From positions 147,988-211,987 of the forward strand of contig NZ_BBJX01000007.1 of the NCBI RefSeq assembly GCF_000739995.1: DNA of 64,000 nucleotides, in the 5' to 3' direction. Position 1 is the stretch's first letter. Each line of letters opens with the position of its first letter. Both the position numbers and the translations under genes were made by a program. Below are positions 1-9,272 of this stretch, piece after piece. The notes beneath the pieces are model-generated. The model was not told the DNA's origin. It saw only the letters and a list, made by a program, of their open reading frames with translations, and did not search any database. This stretch comes from Comamonas granuli NBRC 101663. GTDB lineage: Bacteria > Pseudomonadota > Gammaproteobacteria > Burkholderiales > Burkholderiaceae_C.

Positions 1-2304
1 GACTACTACCACTGGAACCAGTGGCTGTTCCTCAAGATGCTGGAAAAGGGCATTGCCTACCGCAAGACCCAGGTGGTGAACTGGGACCCGGTGGACCAGA
101 CCGTGCTGGCGAACGAACAGGTGATCGACGGCAAGGGCTGGCGCACCGGCGCCGTGGTGGAAAAGCGCGAAATCCCCGGCTACTACCTGAAGATCTCCGA
201 CTACGCCCAGGAGCTGCTCGACCATGTGCAGATCGGCAACGCCAAGGCCACGCTGACCGGCTGGCCCGACAAGGTGCGCCTGATGCAGGAGAACTGGATC
301 GGCAAGAGCGAGGGCGTGCGCTTTGCCTTCACGCACGACATCCGCGGCGCGGACGGCGCGCTGATCCAGGACGGGCGCATGTACGTGTTCACCACGCGCG
401 CCGACACCATCATGGGCGTGACCTTCTGCGCCGTGGCGCCCGAGCACCCGCTGGCCCAGCATGCCGCGCGCGGCAACCCGCAGCTCGCCGCCTTCATCGA
501 GGAATGCAAGAAGGGCGGCACCACCGAGGCCGAGCTGGCGCTCAAGGACAAGGAAGGCATGCGCACGGGCCTGTGCGTCACGCACCCGCTCACCGGCGAG
601 CAGGTCGAGGTGTGGGTGGGCAACTACGTGCTCATGTCCTACGGCGACGGCGCCGTGATGGGCGTGCCCGCGCACGACGAGCGCGACTTCGCCTTTGCGC
701 TCAAGTACGGCATCGAGATCAAGCAGGTGGTGCTGGTCGATGGCGAGAGCTACGACTTCCACCACTGGCAGGACTGGTACGCCGACAAGCAGCGCGGCGT
801 GACTATCAACTCCGACAGCTTCAGCGGTCTGTCGTACGCCGAGGCCGTCAACGCCGTGGCCCAGGCGCTGAGCGAAAAGGGCCTGGGCGAGAAGAAGACC
901 ACCTGGCGCCTGCGCGACTGGGGCATCTCGCGCCAGCGCTACTGGGGCACGCCCATTCCCATCATCCACTGCCCCTCCTGCGGCGCCGTGCCCGTGCCGG
1001 AGAAGGACCTGCCCGTGGTGCTGCCGCAGGACCTGGTGCCCGACGGCTCGGGCAACCCGCTGGTGAAAAGCGAGGCCTTCCACGCCGGCGTGACCTGCCC
1101 CTGCTGCGGCCAGGCCGCGCGCCGCGAGACCGACACCATGGACACCTTCGTGGACAGCTCGTGGTACTTCATGCGCTACTGCGACCCGAAGAATGCCGAA
1201 GCCATGGTGGCCGGCGGTGCCGACTACTGGATGCCCATGGACCAGTACATCGGTGGCATCGAGCACGCCATCCTGCACCTGCTGTACGCGCGCTTCTGGA
1301 CCAAGGTCATGCGCGACCTGGGGCTGGTGAAGATCGACGAGCCCTTCACCAAGCTGCTCACGCAGGGCATGGTGCTCAACCACATCTACTCGCGCAAGGG
1401 CGAGAAGGGCGGCAAGGAATACTTCTGGCCGCACGACGTCGAACATGTGCTGGACGAGGGCGGCAAGGTCATCGGCGCCAAGCTGAAGAACGCCGTGGGC
1501 GACCTGCCCGTGGGCACCAGCATCGACTACGAGGGCGTGGGCACCATGTCCAAGTCCAAGAACAACGGCGTGGACCCGCAGGAGCTGATCGAGAAATACG
1601 GCGCCGACACCGCACGCCTGTACACCATGTTCACCGCGCCGCCCGAGGCCACGCTGGAGTGGAACGACGCGGCCGTGGAGGGCAGCTACCGCTTCCTGCG
1701 CCGCGTGTGGAACTTCGGTGTCAAGCTCTCTGCTATCGATAAGGTAGCTGCTGGCGCAAGTGTGGCGGGCGCTGCAAGCCTGAATGAGGTCAAGTTCGGC
1801 AAGGAGGCCCAGGCCCTGCGCCTGGAGATCCATACCGTGCTCAAGCAGGTGGACTACGACTACCAGCGCATGCAGTACAACACCGTGGTCTCGGGCGCGA
1901 TGAAGATGCTCAACGCCCTGGAGGACTTCAAGGCCTGGGACGGCGAGGGCGCCAGCGTCGCGCTGATCGAGGGCTTTGGCATCCTGCTGCGCGCGCTCTA
2001 CCCGGCCACGCCGCACATCACGCACGCGCTCTGGAGCGAGCTGGGCTACGCGGCCCACCTGGGCGACCTGCTCGACGCCCCCTGGCCGCAGGTGGACCCC
2101 GCCGCGCTGGTGCAGGACGAGATCGAACTGGTGCTGCAGGTCAACGGCAAGCTGCGCGGCGCCCTCCATGTGCCCGCCAGCGCCGACAAGGCAGCGATCG
2201 AGCGCCTGGCCGTGGCGAGCGAGGCCTTCCAGAAGTTCGCCGCGGGTGCCGTGCCCAAGAAGGTGGTGGTGGTGCCCGGGCGCCTGGTCAACGTGGTGGT
2301 CTGA
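1..2304 (+). CDS. leuS: Leucyl-tRNA synthetase (5' end outside window)
   Basis: Class I aminoacyl-tRNA synthetase that charges tRNA-Leu in the cytoplasm. The frame is open from the first base, so the N-terminal roughly 100-130 residues, including the HIGH motif, lie upstream; 767 codons are present. The fragment carries the editing (CP1) region with [20 protein letters not shown], the DTFVDSSWY block, and the signature [12 protein letters not shown] at fragment residues 515-526, where the first position is Thr rather than the usual Lys. The C-terminal anticodon-binding domain ends with VNGKLRG and the stop. Residues about 576-597 (nt 1724-1790) are encoded by DNA resembling the dispersed AGCTAT repeat. 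lptE follows 2 bases after the stop, so the two are almost certainly cotranscribed. Family assignment is certain. Confidence 0.98.
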   Translation, partial: DYYHWNQWLFLKMLEKGIAYRKTQVVNWDPVDQTVLANEQVIDGKGWRTGAVVEKREIPGYYLKISDYAQELLDHVQIGNAKATLTGWPDKVRLMQENWIGKSEGVRFAFTHDIRGADGALIQDGRMYVFTTRADTIMGVTFCAVAPEHPLAQHAARGNPQLAAFIEECKKGGTTEAELALKDKEGMRTGLCVTHPLTGEQVEVWVGNYVLMSYGDGAVMGVPAHDERDFAFALKYGIEIKQVVLVDGESYDFHHWQDWYADKQRGVTINSDSFSGLSYAEAVNAVAQALSEKGLGEKKTTWRLRDWGISRQRYWGTPIPIIHCPSCGAVPVPEKDLPVVLPQDLVPDGSGNPLVKSEAFHAGVTCPCCGQAARRETDTMDTFVDSSWYFMRYCDPKNAEAMVAGGADYWMPMDQYIGGIEHAILHLLYARFWTKVMRDLGLVKIDEPFTKLLTQGMVLNHIYSRKGEKGGKEYFWPHDVEHVLDEGGKVIGAKLKNAVGDLPVGTSIDYEGVGTMSKSKNNGVDPQELIEKYGADTARLYTMFTAPPEATLEWNDAAVEGSYRFLRRVWNFGVKLSAIDKVAAGASVAGAASLNEVKFGKEAQALRLEIHTVLKQVDYDYQRMQYNTVVSGAMKMLNALEDFKAWDGEGASVALIEGFGILLRALYPATPHITHALWSELGYAAHLGDLLDAPWPQVDPAALVQDEIELVLQVNGKLRGALHVPASADKAAIERLAVASEAFQKFAAGAVPKKVVVVPGRLVNVVV
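1724..1790. repeat. AGCTAT-type dispersed repeat, in frame inside leuS
   Basis: The stretch contains CTGCTATCGATAAGGTAGCTGCTGGCGC followed by GCGGGCGCTGC in pieces that match other repeat copies in this window. It is read in frame as [21 protein letters not shown] between VWNFGVK and EVKFGKEAQ of the LeuRS anticodon-binding domain. It looks like an old insertion tolerated at a surface loop. Confidence 0.55.
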
Positions 2305-2306
2305 CC

Positions 2307-2810
2307 ATGCAGCGGCGCACGCTTCTGGCCTTGGCTCCGGTCGCGGGGCTGGCTGCCTGCGGTTTCCACCTGCGGGGCGCGCCGCAGTTCGCTTTTGCGT
2401 CGCTGTACCTGGCCGCGCCCGCGGGCTCCTCGCTGGCGCGCGAGCTGCAGCGCATGCTGGAGTCCTCGGGGGGGCGCCTGCAGGTGCTGCGCGAGCCGGC
2501 GCCGCCGAACGCGGCGCAGGTGGTGCTCGACATCCTGCAGGAAAAGCAGGAGCGTGCCGTGGTGGGCCTCACCTCCGCCGGCCAGGTGCGCGAGCTGCAA
2601 CTGCGCCTGCGCGTGCAGATCCGCCTGCGCAGTGCGGACGGCGCCGAGTGGATCGCGCCCACGGAGATCGTGCAGACGCGCGACATCAGCTACAGCGAGA
2701 CCATCGCCCTGGCCAAGGAGGCCGAGGAGGCGCTGCTCTACCGCAACATGCAGACCGACATCGTGCAGCAAATCGTGCGCCGCCTTGCCGCCGCACGGCC
2801 GCCGCGCTGA
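2307..2810 (+). CDS. lptE: LPS-assembly lipoprotein LptE
   Basis: Outer-membrane lipoprotein that plugs the LptD barrel and helps deliver lipopolysaccharide to the cell surface. The 167-residue product begins with a short basic n-region, a hydrophobic stretch and a lipobox VAGLAAC with lipidation expected at Cys18, followed by the family-typical GFHLRGAPQFAFASLYL. Length and the C-terminal LLYRNMQTDIVQQIVRRL are typical. It starts 2 bases after leuS, matching the widespread leuS-lptE-holA order; here holA is displaced by an inserted gene pair on the other strand. High confidence from lipobox, N-terminal motif and context. Confidence 0.93.
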   Translation: MQRRTLLALAPVAGLAACGFHLRGAPQFAFASLYLAAPAGSSLARELQRMLESSGGRLQVLREPAPPNAAQVVLDILQEKQERAVVGLTSAGQVRELQLRLRVQIRLRSADGAEWIAPTEIVQTRDISYSETIALAKEAEEALLYRNMQTDIVQQIVRRLAAARPPR

Positions 2811-2811
2811 G

Positions 2812-3750
2812 TCAGCGCCGCATCAGCGTGCTCTTGCCAAAGAGCGATTCCACCAGATCGACGGCCAGCAGGGCCGTCTGGTTGCGCACATCGAGCGCGG
2901 GGTTGAGCTCCACGATGTCGAGCGAGGCCAGGCGTCCGCTGTCGGCAATCATCTCCATGCACAGCTGCGCCTCGCGGTAGGTCGGCCCGCCGGGCACGGT
3001 GGTGCCCACGCCAGGGGCGATGTCGGGGTCGAGGAAGTCCACGTCGAAGCTCACATGCAGGTGCGTGTGCTCGTCCAGGCCGTCGAGCGCCTGCAGCATG
3101 GTCTGGCGCATGCCCACCTCGTCGATGAAGCGCATGTCGAACACCTCCAGCCCCTGCTCGTGCACGAAGCGGCGCTCGCCCGCGTCCACGCTGCGGATGC
3201 CGATCTGGCGGATCTGGTCGGGCCGCAGTGCCGGGGCGCCGCCGGGCATGCCGGCGAGCTGCGTGAGCGCCTCGGGACCGAAGCCGCACAGGCAGGCCAC
3301 GGGCATGCCGTGCACGTTGCCGCTGGGCGTGAGCGTGCTGGTGTTGAAGTCGGCGTGCGCGTCCAGCCACAGCACGCGCAGTTGCTTGCCCGCTTCCGCG
3401 CAATGGCGCGCCACGGCGCTGATGCTGCCCAGGCCCAGGCTGTGGTCGCCGCCCAGCAGCACGGGCAGCCGCTGCTGGCGCAGTTCGGCCCGCACGGCGC
3501 CGAACACGGCGCGGTTCCATTCCACCACCTGGGGCAGGTGGCGGTAGCCGTCCACGGGCGGCAGCCAGGGGTTGGCGGGGCCGGCGAGGTTGCCCCGGTC
3601 CGCCACCTCCAGCCCCCGGCCTTCGAGCGCCGCCTGCAGCCCGGCCACGCGCAGGGCCTCGGGGCCCATGGAGGCGCCGCGCGCGCCCGCGCCGATGTCG
3701 GTGGGGGCGCCGATCAGGCTGATGGCGGGGGCGGGGCGGTGGGTGTTCAT
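2812..3750 (-). CDS. rocF: Arginase
   Basis: Manganese-dependent arginase of the ureohydrolase family, converting L-arginine to ornithine and urea; 312 residues. The metal-binding segments are visible: GGDHSLGLGS, LWLDAHADFN with the following NVHGMPVA, and HVSFDVDFLDPDIAPGVGT. The N-terminus ISLIGAPTDIGAGARGASMGPEALR is arginase-like rather than agmatinase-like. The ATG overlaps the stop of the upstream ornithine cyclodeaminase gene (ATGA), so the two are translationally coupled. Together they turn arginine into ornithine and then proline. The gene ends 1 base from the lptE stop, tail to tail. The symbol is a family name; rocF versus arg is a naming choice. Confidence 0.93.
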   Translation of the reverse strand: MNTHRPAPAISLIGAPTDIGAGARGASMGPEALRVAGLQAALEGRGLEVADRGNLAGPANPWLPPVDGYRHLPQVVEWNRAVFGAVRAELRQQRLPVLLGGDHSLGLGSISAVARHCAEAGKQLRVLWLDAHADFNTSTLTPSGNVHGMPVACLCGFGPEALTQLAGMPGGAPALRPDQIRQIGIRSVDAGERRFVHEQGLEVFDMRFIDEVGMRQTMLQALDGLDEHTHLHVSFDVDFLDPDIAPGVGTTVPGGPTYREAQLCMEMIADSGRLASLDIVELNPALDVRNQTALLAVDLVESLFGKSTLMRR

Positions 3751-4826
3751 GCGGCTTGCGGCTCCGGTTGCAGGGCGGTGCGGGCCTGGGGCGCCGGGGC
3801 GTGCAGCAGGCCGAACAGGTCCTTGGGGTCGTTCATCTGCGGCACCAGGTCGATGGACGTGCCCAGGTGCGGGTATTGTTGCAGCAGCGCGTGCAGCGTG
3901 CGCAGGGCGGAGAAGTCCTCCAGTGCGAAGCCCACGGAGTCGAACACCGTCACCTCCTGCGCCGTGCGGCGGCCCGGGGCCTGGCCGGCCAGGATGCGGT
4001 GGAACTCGGTCACGGCGAAGTCGGCCGGCATCTGCTGGATCTCGCCCTCGATGCGCGACTGCGGCTCGAACTCCACCACCACGCGCGCGTCGGCGCGGCG
4101 CAGGATGTCGGCATGCAGCTCGGTCTTGCCCGGGCAGTCGCCGCCCACGGCGTTGAGGTGCATGCCGGGCTCGATCATCTCGGGCCGCAGGATGGTGGCG
4201 TTGCGCTTGTCGGCCGTGGCCGTGGTCACGATGTCGCAGCCGCGCACGGCCTCCTGCGCGCTGGCGCAGCGCTCGATGTGCAGGTCCGGCAGCGCCAGGC
4301 GTGCCAGGTTGCGCTCCAGCTTGAGGCTGGCGCCGGGGTCGGTGTCGAACAGGCGCAGCTCGCGGATGCCCAGCAGGTGGTGGAAGGCCAGCGCCTGGAA
4401 CTCGCTCTGTGCGCCGTTGCCGATCAGCGCCATGCGGCGGCTGTCGGGCCGGGCCAGGTGGCGCGCGGCCAACACCGACATGGCGGCGGTGCGCAGCGCG
4501 GTGGTGAGCGTCAGCTCGGACACCAGCAGCGGGTAGCCCGTGTCCACATCGGCCAGCACGCCGAAGGCCGTGACGGTGAGCAACCCCTCGGCCGTGTTCT
4601 TGGGGTGGCCGTTGACGTACTTGAAGCAGTAGAGCTGCCCGTCGCTGGTGGGCATCAGCTCGATCACGCCGACGGGCGAATGGATGGCGTGCCGCGCCGA
4701 CTTGTCGAACTGCTCCCAGCGGCGGTAGTCGCTGTCCATGGCGTCCACCAGTTGCTGCAGGAAGCGGGCCAGCCCCACCTGCCGCACCAGTTCGCGCACG
4801 CTGCTCACACCGAGGTAATTCACCAT
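3747..4826 (-). CDS. ocd: Ornithine cyclodeaminase
   Basis: NAD-dependent enzyme of the OCD/mu-crystallin family, converting L-ornithine to L-proline and ammonia. The 359-residue product shows the substrate-binding core (KYVNGHPKNT), the dinucleotide motif ALIGNGAQSEFQ, and DIVTTATADK and LNAVGGDCPGKTEL typical of the family. The start is the second of two near-adjacent ATGs: AAGGAG touches the first ATG (4830-4832) but lies 6 bases from the second, giving MVNYLGVSSVREL. It is the first gene of an ocd-arginase operon. Upstream, toward holA, lies a perfect inverted repeat (4921-4950) that could be its operator. The longer reading starting at 4880 has no ribosome-binding site. Confidence 0.92.
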   Translation of the reverse strand: MVNYLGVSSVRELVRQVGLARFLQQLVDAMDSDYRRWEQFDKSARHAIHSPVGVIELMPTSDGQLYCFKYVNGHPKNTAEGLLTVTAFGVLADVDTGYPLLVSELTLTTALRTAAMSVLAARHLARPDSRRMALIGNGAQSEFQALAFHHLLGIRELRLFDTDPGASLKLERNLARLALPDLHIERCASAQEAVRGCDIVTTATADKRNATILRPEMIEPGMHLNAVGGDCPGKTELHADILRRADARVVVEFEPQSRIEGEIQQMPADFAVTEFHRILAGQAPGRRTAQEVTVFDSVGFALEDFSALRTLHALLQQYPHLGTSIDLVPQMNDPKDLFGLLHAPAPQARTALQPEPQAA

Positions 4827-4920
4827 GACCATCTCCTTGACTTGTGTTCTGGGAAGAATTCTCCGCAGGGGCGCGGCCAAAGAAAAGTGAGAAACCTGCG
4901 CAATTCATGCAGCTTGTAGA

Positions 4921-4950
4921 GCAAATCGCCATCGATAAATGGCGATTTGC
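4921..4950. promoter_or_regulatory. Perfect 12-bp inverted repeat between ocd and holA
   Basis: GCAAATCGCCAT (4921-4932), a 6-base spacer CGATAA, and ATGGCGATTTGC (4939-4950) are exact reverse complements. Both neighbouring genes start away from it, so it is not a gene-end terminator. It lies 95 bases upstream of the ocd start and 43 upstream of holA. Most likely a regulator-binding site for the arginine/ornithine operon; the regulator is not in the window. Confidence 0.6.
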
Positions 4951-4993
4951 CTCATAGACCGTTCGGGCAGGGCGCGGCGATACACTGCCGGGC

Positions 4994-6049
4994 ATGCAAG
5001 TCGCCCTGGCCCAACTCTCTTCGCAACTGCAGCGCGGCCTCGCGCCGCTGTACGTGCTGCACGGCGATGAGCCCCTGCTGCAGCAGGAGGCGGCCGACGC
5101 CATCCGCGCCGCGGCGCGCGCCCAGGGCTACACCGAGCGCAGCAGCTTCACCGTGGCGGGCGCGCATTTCGACTGGAGCGCGGTGCTGGCGGCGGGCGGC
5201 AGTTTGAGCCTGTTCGCCGACCGGCAGATCGTCGAGATCCGCATCCCCTCGGGCAAGCCCGGCAAGGATGGCAGCGTGGCGCTGCAGCAGCTGGCGGAAG
5301 CCGCACGCGGCAACGACAGCACGCTCACGCTGGTGCAACTGCCGCGCCTGGACAAGGCCACCAAGACCGGCGGCTGGTTCACCGCGCTCGACGGCGCGGG
5401 CCTGGCCGTGCAGATCGACCCCGTCGAGCGCGCCCAGCTCCCGCAGTGGATCGCCCAGCGCCTGGCCGCGCAGGGCCAGCGCGTGGCGGCGGGCGAGGAG
5501 GGGCAGCGCACGCTGCAGTTCTTCGCCGATCGGGTGGAGGGCAACCTGCTGGCCGCGCACCAGGAAATCCAGAAGCTCGGCCTGTTGCATCCGCCGGGTG
5601 AGCTCTCGTGGGCGCAGGTCGAGGCCGCCGTGCTCAACGTGGCGCGCTACGACGTCTTCAAGCTCTCCGAGGCGGTGCTGGGCGGCCAGGTGCTGCGCGT
5701 GCAGCGCATGCTCGACGGCCTGGAGGCCGAGGGCGAGGCCGCGGTGCTGGTGCACTGGGCGCTGGCCGAGGACATCCGCGCCCTGAAGCGCGTGAAGGAC
5801 GCCATGAACGCCGGCAAGCCCCTGCCCATGGCGCTGCGCGAAAACCGCGTCTGGGGCGTGAAGGAGCGGCTGTACGAGCGCATCCTGCCGCGCGCCAACG
5901 ACGCGCAGCTCGCGCGCCTGCTGCAGGCGGCGCACCAGGTGGATGGCATCGTCAAGGGCCTCAAGCTCCCCGACTGGCCGGCCCAGCCCTGGCAGGCCTT
6001 GCAGCGCCTGGCGCTCCAGCTTGCGCGGCTGGGCATGGCGGCGCGCTGA
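4994..6049 (+). CDS. holA: DNA polymerase III subunit delta
   Basis: Clamp-loader delta subunit, which opens the beta sliding clamp during chromosome replication; 351 residues. It opens with LYVLHGDEPLLQQEAADAIR, the family's N-terminal block, followed by FFADRVEGNLLAAHQEIQKL and a helical C-terminal domain with LKRVKDAMNAGKPL. The start is ATG 4994. In relatives holA follows lptE directly; here arginase and ocd intervene on the opposite strand, so holA must have its own promoter within 4827-4993. It converges on the small gene at 6125-6409, with a dispersed repeat between them. Confidence 0.93.
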   Translation: MQVALAQLSSQLQRGLAPLYVLHGDEPLLQQEAADAIRAAARAQGYTERSSFTVAGAHFDWSAVLAAGGSLSLFADRQIVEIRIPSGKPGKDGSVALQQLAEAARGNDSTLTLVQLPRLDKATKTGGWFTALDGAGLAVQIDPVERAQLPQWIAQRLAAQGQRVAAGEEGQRTLQFFADRVEGNLLAAHQEIQKLGLLHPPGELSWAQVEAAVLNVARYDVFKLSEAVLGGQVLRVQRMLDGLEAEGEAAVLVHWALAEDIRALKRVKDAMNAGKPLPMALRENRVWGVKERLYERILPRANDAQLARLLQAAHQVDGIVKGLKLPDWPAQPWQALQRLALQLARLGMAAR

Positions 6050-6055
6050 AGTCGC

Positions 6056-6127
6056 GGGAAATCAAGCAAAAAGTGCTGCTGACGCTCGTGGTGTCAACGC
6101 GGGCAGCTATTGTTTTTGAAGCAATCA
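6056..6127. repeat. AGCTAT-type dispersed repeat between convergent genes
   Basis: AT-richer stretch with AAAAAGTGCTGCTGACGC followed by GGGCAGCTATTGTTTTTGAA, matching the core of copies at 26592 and 56021. It fills the whole gap between the convergent holA and the 94-residue gene and overlaps that gene's stop codon. It may act as a transcription stop for both. Confidence 0.6.
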
Positions 6128-6409
6128 GGCGCCAGGCAGCACGCTACGCGCCTTGTCCACCCAGGCCTGCAGGTGGTTGAGCAGCTCGGAGCGGCTGAAG
6201 GAACAGCTCTCCTCGGTGAACAGCGCGCTGGCTTCCAGCCGGTCGAGCAGGCCCAGCAGCACCTCGCCGTAGCGCGGTGGCAGGGCGGTCAGCAGGGCTT
6301 GCTGGGCGCGTGCCGCATCGCCCAGGGCGGCGGCGCTCAGCTCGCCCCGGCCGTGGGCCGCCAGGGCGGACTGCAGAGCGGCGAGCTGGGTGGCGGGGTG
6401 TTCGGTCAT
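6125..6409 (-). CDS. Small conserved-looking protein of unknown function
   Basis: Unrecognised 94-residue protein. ATG 6409 is preceded by CCAGGAGACCCGCC, a good Shine-Dalgarno at normal spacing, and the codon use is like that of real genes here. The sequence is acidic to neutral and mainly helical in appearance, with [26 protein letters not shown], then [19 protein letters not shown] and a C-terminal [22 protein letters not shown]. No signal peptide or membrane segment is visible. It diverges from proA with a 67-base gap that must hold both promoters. No function can be assigned. Confidence 0.75.
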   Translation of the reverse strand: MTEHPATQLAALQSALAAHGRGELSAAALGDAARAQQALLTALPPRYGEVLLGLLDRLEASALFTEESCSFSRSELLNHLQAWVDKARSVLPGA

Positions 6410-6476
6410 GGCGGGTCTCCTGGCGGGATTACAGCGCGGGCCGCCGTCTTGTGTGCAACTGCGGCAAAATCCCCCC

Positions 6477-7757
6477 ATGAACGCGCTCAACGTGGCTGAA
6501 ACCACGCACACCCTCGGTTTACAGGCAAAAACGGCTTCGGCACTGATGGCCAAAGCGCCAGCAGCTATCAAAAACAAAGCGCTGCGGGCGCTGGCGCGCC
6601 TGCTGCGCGAGCAGACCGCAGCGCTGCAGGTGGACAACGCGCGCGACCTGGAGCGCGCCCGTGCCGCCGGGCTGGCCGAGCCCATGGTGGATCGGCTCAA
6701 GCTGACCCCCCAGGTGCTGGAAACCTGTGCCCAGGGCTGCGAGCAGCTCGCCGCCATGCCCGACGTGATCGGCGAGATCATCGGCCTGCAGCAGCAGCCC
6801 AGCGGCATCCGCGTGGGGCGCATGCGCGTGCCCATCGGCGTGTTCGGCATGATCTTCGAGAGCCGCCCGAACGTGACCATCGAGGCCGCCAGCCTGTCGA
6901 TCAAGAGCGGCAACGCCTGCATTCTGCGCGGCGGCTCCGAGGCGATCGACTCCAACAAGGCGCTGGCGCGGCTGGTGCAGCAGGCGCTGGAAGAAGCCGG
7001 CCTGCCGCAGGACGCCGTGCAATTGGTGCAAACCACCGACCGCGCCGCCGTGGGCCACCTCATCGCCATGCCCGAGTTTGTGGACGTGATCATCCCGCGC
7101 GGCGGCAAGGGCCTGATCGAGCGCATCAGCCGCGAGGCCAAGGTGCCCGTCATCAAGCACCTGGACGGCAACTGCCACACCTATGTGGACGACCCCTGCG
7201 ACCTGGAACTGGCGCTCAAGGTCACCGAAAACGCCAAGACACAGAAGTACAGCCCCTGCAACGCCACCGAGAGCCTGCTGGTGGCGCGCGGCGTGGCCAG
7301 CGCCTTCCTGCCGCGCATCGGCGCGGTGTTCGCCGAAAAAGGCGTGGAAATGCGGGTTTGCGCCGAAAGCAGGGCGCTGCTAGCGACTGTTTCAGGAGCG
7401 AAACTGCAGGACGCCACGGAAGCCGACTGGTCCGAGGAATACCTGGCGCCCATCATCTCGATCCGCGTGGTGGCGGGGCTGGACGAGGCCATTGCCCACA
7501 TCAACCGCTATTCCAGCCACCACACCGAGGCCATCCTCACCACCCACCACATGCACGCCCAGCGCTTCCTGCGCGAGGTCGATTCGAGCAGTGTGATGGT
7601 CAACGCCAGCACGCGCTTTGCCGATGGCTTCGAGTACGGCCTGGGCGCCGAGATCGGCATCAGCACCGACAAATTCCACGCGCGCGGCCCCGTGGGCATC
7701 GAGGGGCTCACCTCGCTCAAATGGGTGGTGCTGGGCGAGGGCGAAGTGCGCACCTGA
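6477..7757 (+). CDS. proA: Gamma-glutamyl phosphate reductase
   Basis: Second enzyme of proline synthesis, reducing glutamyl 5-phosphate to glutamate semialdehyde with NADPH; 426 residues, normal length. Family blocks visible: [67 protein letters not shown], and the active-site segment [13 protein letters not shown] with the catalytic cysteine. ATG 6477 gives the family-like N-terminus; an earlier in-frame start at 6390 would run through the divergent promoter. Two stretches of the gene (6519-6580 and 7348-7410) look derived from the dispersed repeat but remain in frame. trkA follows after 19 bases. Confidence 0.96.
   Translation: MNALNVAETTHTLGLQAKTASALMAKAPAAIKNKALRALARLLREQTAALQVDNARDLERARAAGLAEPMVDRLKLTPQVLETCAQGCEQLAAMPDVIGEIIGLQQQPSGIRVGRMRVPIGVFGMIFESRPNVTIEAASLSIKSGNACILRGGSEAIDSNKALARLVQQALEEAGLPQDAVQLVQTTDRAAVGHLIAMPEFVDVIIPRGGKGLIERISREAKVPVIKHLDGNCHTYVDDPCDLELALKVTENAKTQKYSPCNATESLLVARGVASAFLPRIGAVFAEKGVEMRVCAESRALLATVSGAKLQDATEADWSEEYLAPIISIRVVAGLDEAIAHINRYSSHHTEAILTTHHMHAQRFLREVDSSSVMVNASTRFADGFEYGLGAEIGISTDKFHARGPVGIEGLTSLKWVVLGEGEVRT
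6519..6580. repeat. Possible AGCTAT-type repeat inside proA, N-terminal part
   Basis: The DNA GGCCAAAGCGCCAGCAGC followed by TATCAAAAACAAAGCGCTG has the repeat core and the flanking GCGC arms. It encodes [15 protein letters not shown], which still fits the usual ProA N-terminal helix, so part of the resemblance could be chance. Confidence 0.35.
7348..7410. repeat. Possible degenerate repeat inside proA, C-terminal part
   Basis: GCGCCGAAAGCAGGGCGCTGC followed by TAGCGACTGTTTCAGGAGCG resembles a diverged copy of the dispersed repeat. It is read in frame as [19 protein letters not shown] in a region where ProA length and sequence vary. Weak resemblance. Confidence 0.3.
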
Positions 7758-7776
7758 GACGGCGCACGGTGCGGCG

Positions 7777-9255
7777 ATGAAAATCATCATCCTCGGGGCG
7801 GGCCGTGTGGGCCAGAGCGTGGCCGACAGCCTGGTGTCGGAGAAGAACGACATCACCGTCATCGACACCGACGCCGAGCGCCTGCGCGAGCTGGAGGCGC
7901 GCCTGGACCTGCGCGGCGTGGTCGGCAGCGGCACCGACCCCCGGGTGCTGGCCGAGGCCGGTGCGCGCGACACCGACCTGCTCATCGCCTGCGCCGCGCA
8001 GGACGAAACCAACCTCGTGTGCTGCAAGGTGGCGCAAATGCTGTTCAGCGTGCCCACGCGCATCGCGCGCGTGCGCGCCGAGGGCTACGAAGACGGCAGC
8101 GCCCTGCTCGGCACCAATGGCTTTGCGGTGGACCACATCCTCTGCCCCGAGGATTCGCTGGTGCGCTACATCGCCAAGCTGGTCGAATACCCCGAGGCCC
8201 TGCAGGTGCGCGAGTTCGCGGGCGGGCGCGCCTGCCTGGTGTCGGCGCGCGCGCGCCCCGGCGCGCCGGCCGTGGGCATGGAGATCCGCGAGCTGCGCGA
8301 GCGCATGCCCGACGTGGCCGTGCGCATCGTCGCCATCTACCGCCGCTTTCCCGACGAGCCCGACCGCTTCGTGCCCTGCGACGGCGCCACGCGCATCGAG
8401 CCCGGCGACGAGGTCTTCGCCCTGGCCGGGCGCGAGCGCATTGCCCAGGTGCTGGCCGCGCTGCACCGCCGCGAGGACCAGCCCGCGCGCCCGGTGCGGC
8501 GCATCCTGATCGCGGGCGCCAGCCGCGTGGGCGAGCGCCTGGCGCGCCTGCTGGCGCAGGAGGGCGAGCGCTTCCACGTCAAGATCGTCGAGGAAGACCC
8601 GCAGCGTTGCGTCGCCCTGGCCTCGGCTCTGCCCGAGGGCGTGCTGGTGCTGCAGGGCGAGACGTCCGACGAGGATCTGCTCGGCGAGGAGGGCATCGAG
8701 GAGGTGGACCTGTTCCTGGCGCTGACCGACGATGACGAGAACAACATCATGTCCTGCCTGCTGGCCAAGCGCCTGGGGGCGCGGCGCGTGCTGGCGCTCA
8801 TCCACCGCCAGAGCTATGCCGACCTCATGCACGGTACGCAGATCGACATCGCTCTGTCGCCCGCGCAGGCCATGCTGGGCGAATTGCTGGCCTTTGTGCG
8901 CCAGGGCGACGTGCAGGCCGTGCACAGCCTGCGCCGCGGCGTGGCCGAGGCGCTGGAGATCGTCGCGCGCGGCGACCGCAAGAGTTCGCGCGTCGTCGGC
9001 CGCCGCGTCGAGGAGCTGTCGTTGCCGCGCGCGGTGCACATGGGCCTGATCGTGCGCGGCCTGCCCGACCCGGACGCGCTCGCCGGCGAGGACGGGCAGG
9101 CGCCGCCCGCGCAGCAAGCGCAGGAGCCGCAGATCATCCTGCCGCGCAGCCACACGGTGATCGAGAGCAACGACCACGTGGTCTTCTTCCTGCCGAACAA
9201 GCGCCTGGTGCGCGACGTGGAAAAGCTCTTCCGCGTGAGCGCCACCTTCTTCTAG
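7777..9255 (+). CDS. trkA: Trk potassium transporter NAD-binding subunit TrkA
   Basis: Cytoplasmic regulatory subunit of the Trk K+ uptake channel. The 492-residue product has two RCK halves: a first Rossmann fold starting MKIIILGAGRVGQSVADSLV with the acidic ITVIDTD, its TrkA-C domain, then a second Rossmann fold RRILIAGASRVGERLARLL near residue 245 and a second C-terminal domain. It is some 30 residues longer than the E. coli protein because of an insertion near the end (residues about 430-455, rich in Ala/Gln/Pro). trkH follows 17 bases downstream, so trkA-trkH form an operon, probably with proA upstream. Confidence 0.95.
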   Translation: MKIIILGAGRVGQSVADSLVSEKNDITVIDTDAERLRELEARLDLRGVVGSGTDPRVLAEAGARDTDLLIACAAQDETNLVCCKVAQMLFSVPTRIARVRAEGYEDGSALLGTNGFAVDHILCPEDSLVRYIAKLVEYPEALQVREFAGGRACLVSARARPGAPAVGMEIRELRERMPDVAVRIVAIYRRFPDEPDRFVPCDGATRIEPGDEVFALAGRERIAQVLAALHRREDQPARPVRRILIAGASRVGERLARLLAQEGERFHVKIVEEDPQRCVALASALPEGVLVLQGETSDEDLLGEEGIEEVDLFLALTDDDENNIMSCLLAKRLGARRVLALIHRQSYADLMHGTQIDIALSPAQAMLGELLAFVRQGDVQAVHSLRRGVAEALEIVARGDRKSSRVVGRRVEELSLPRAVHMGLIVRGLPDPDALAGEDGQAPPAQQAQEPQIILPRSHTVIESNDHVVFFLPNKRLVRDVEKLFRVSATFF

Positions 9256-9272
9256 ACGCGCCCGCACCGGCC

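Noticed and set aside
2812..5103. A single 763-codon reading through arginase and upstream sequence
   Set aside because: The arginase starts at 3750 with a coupled ATGA; the upstream part is a shadow of ocd in another frame.
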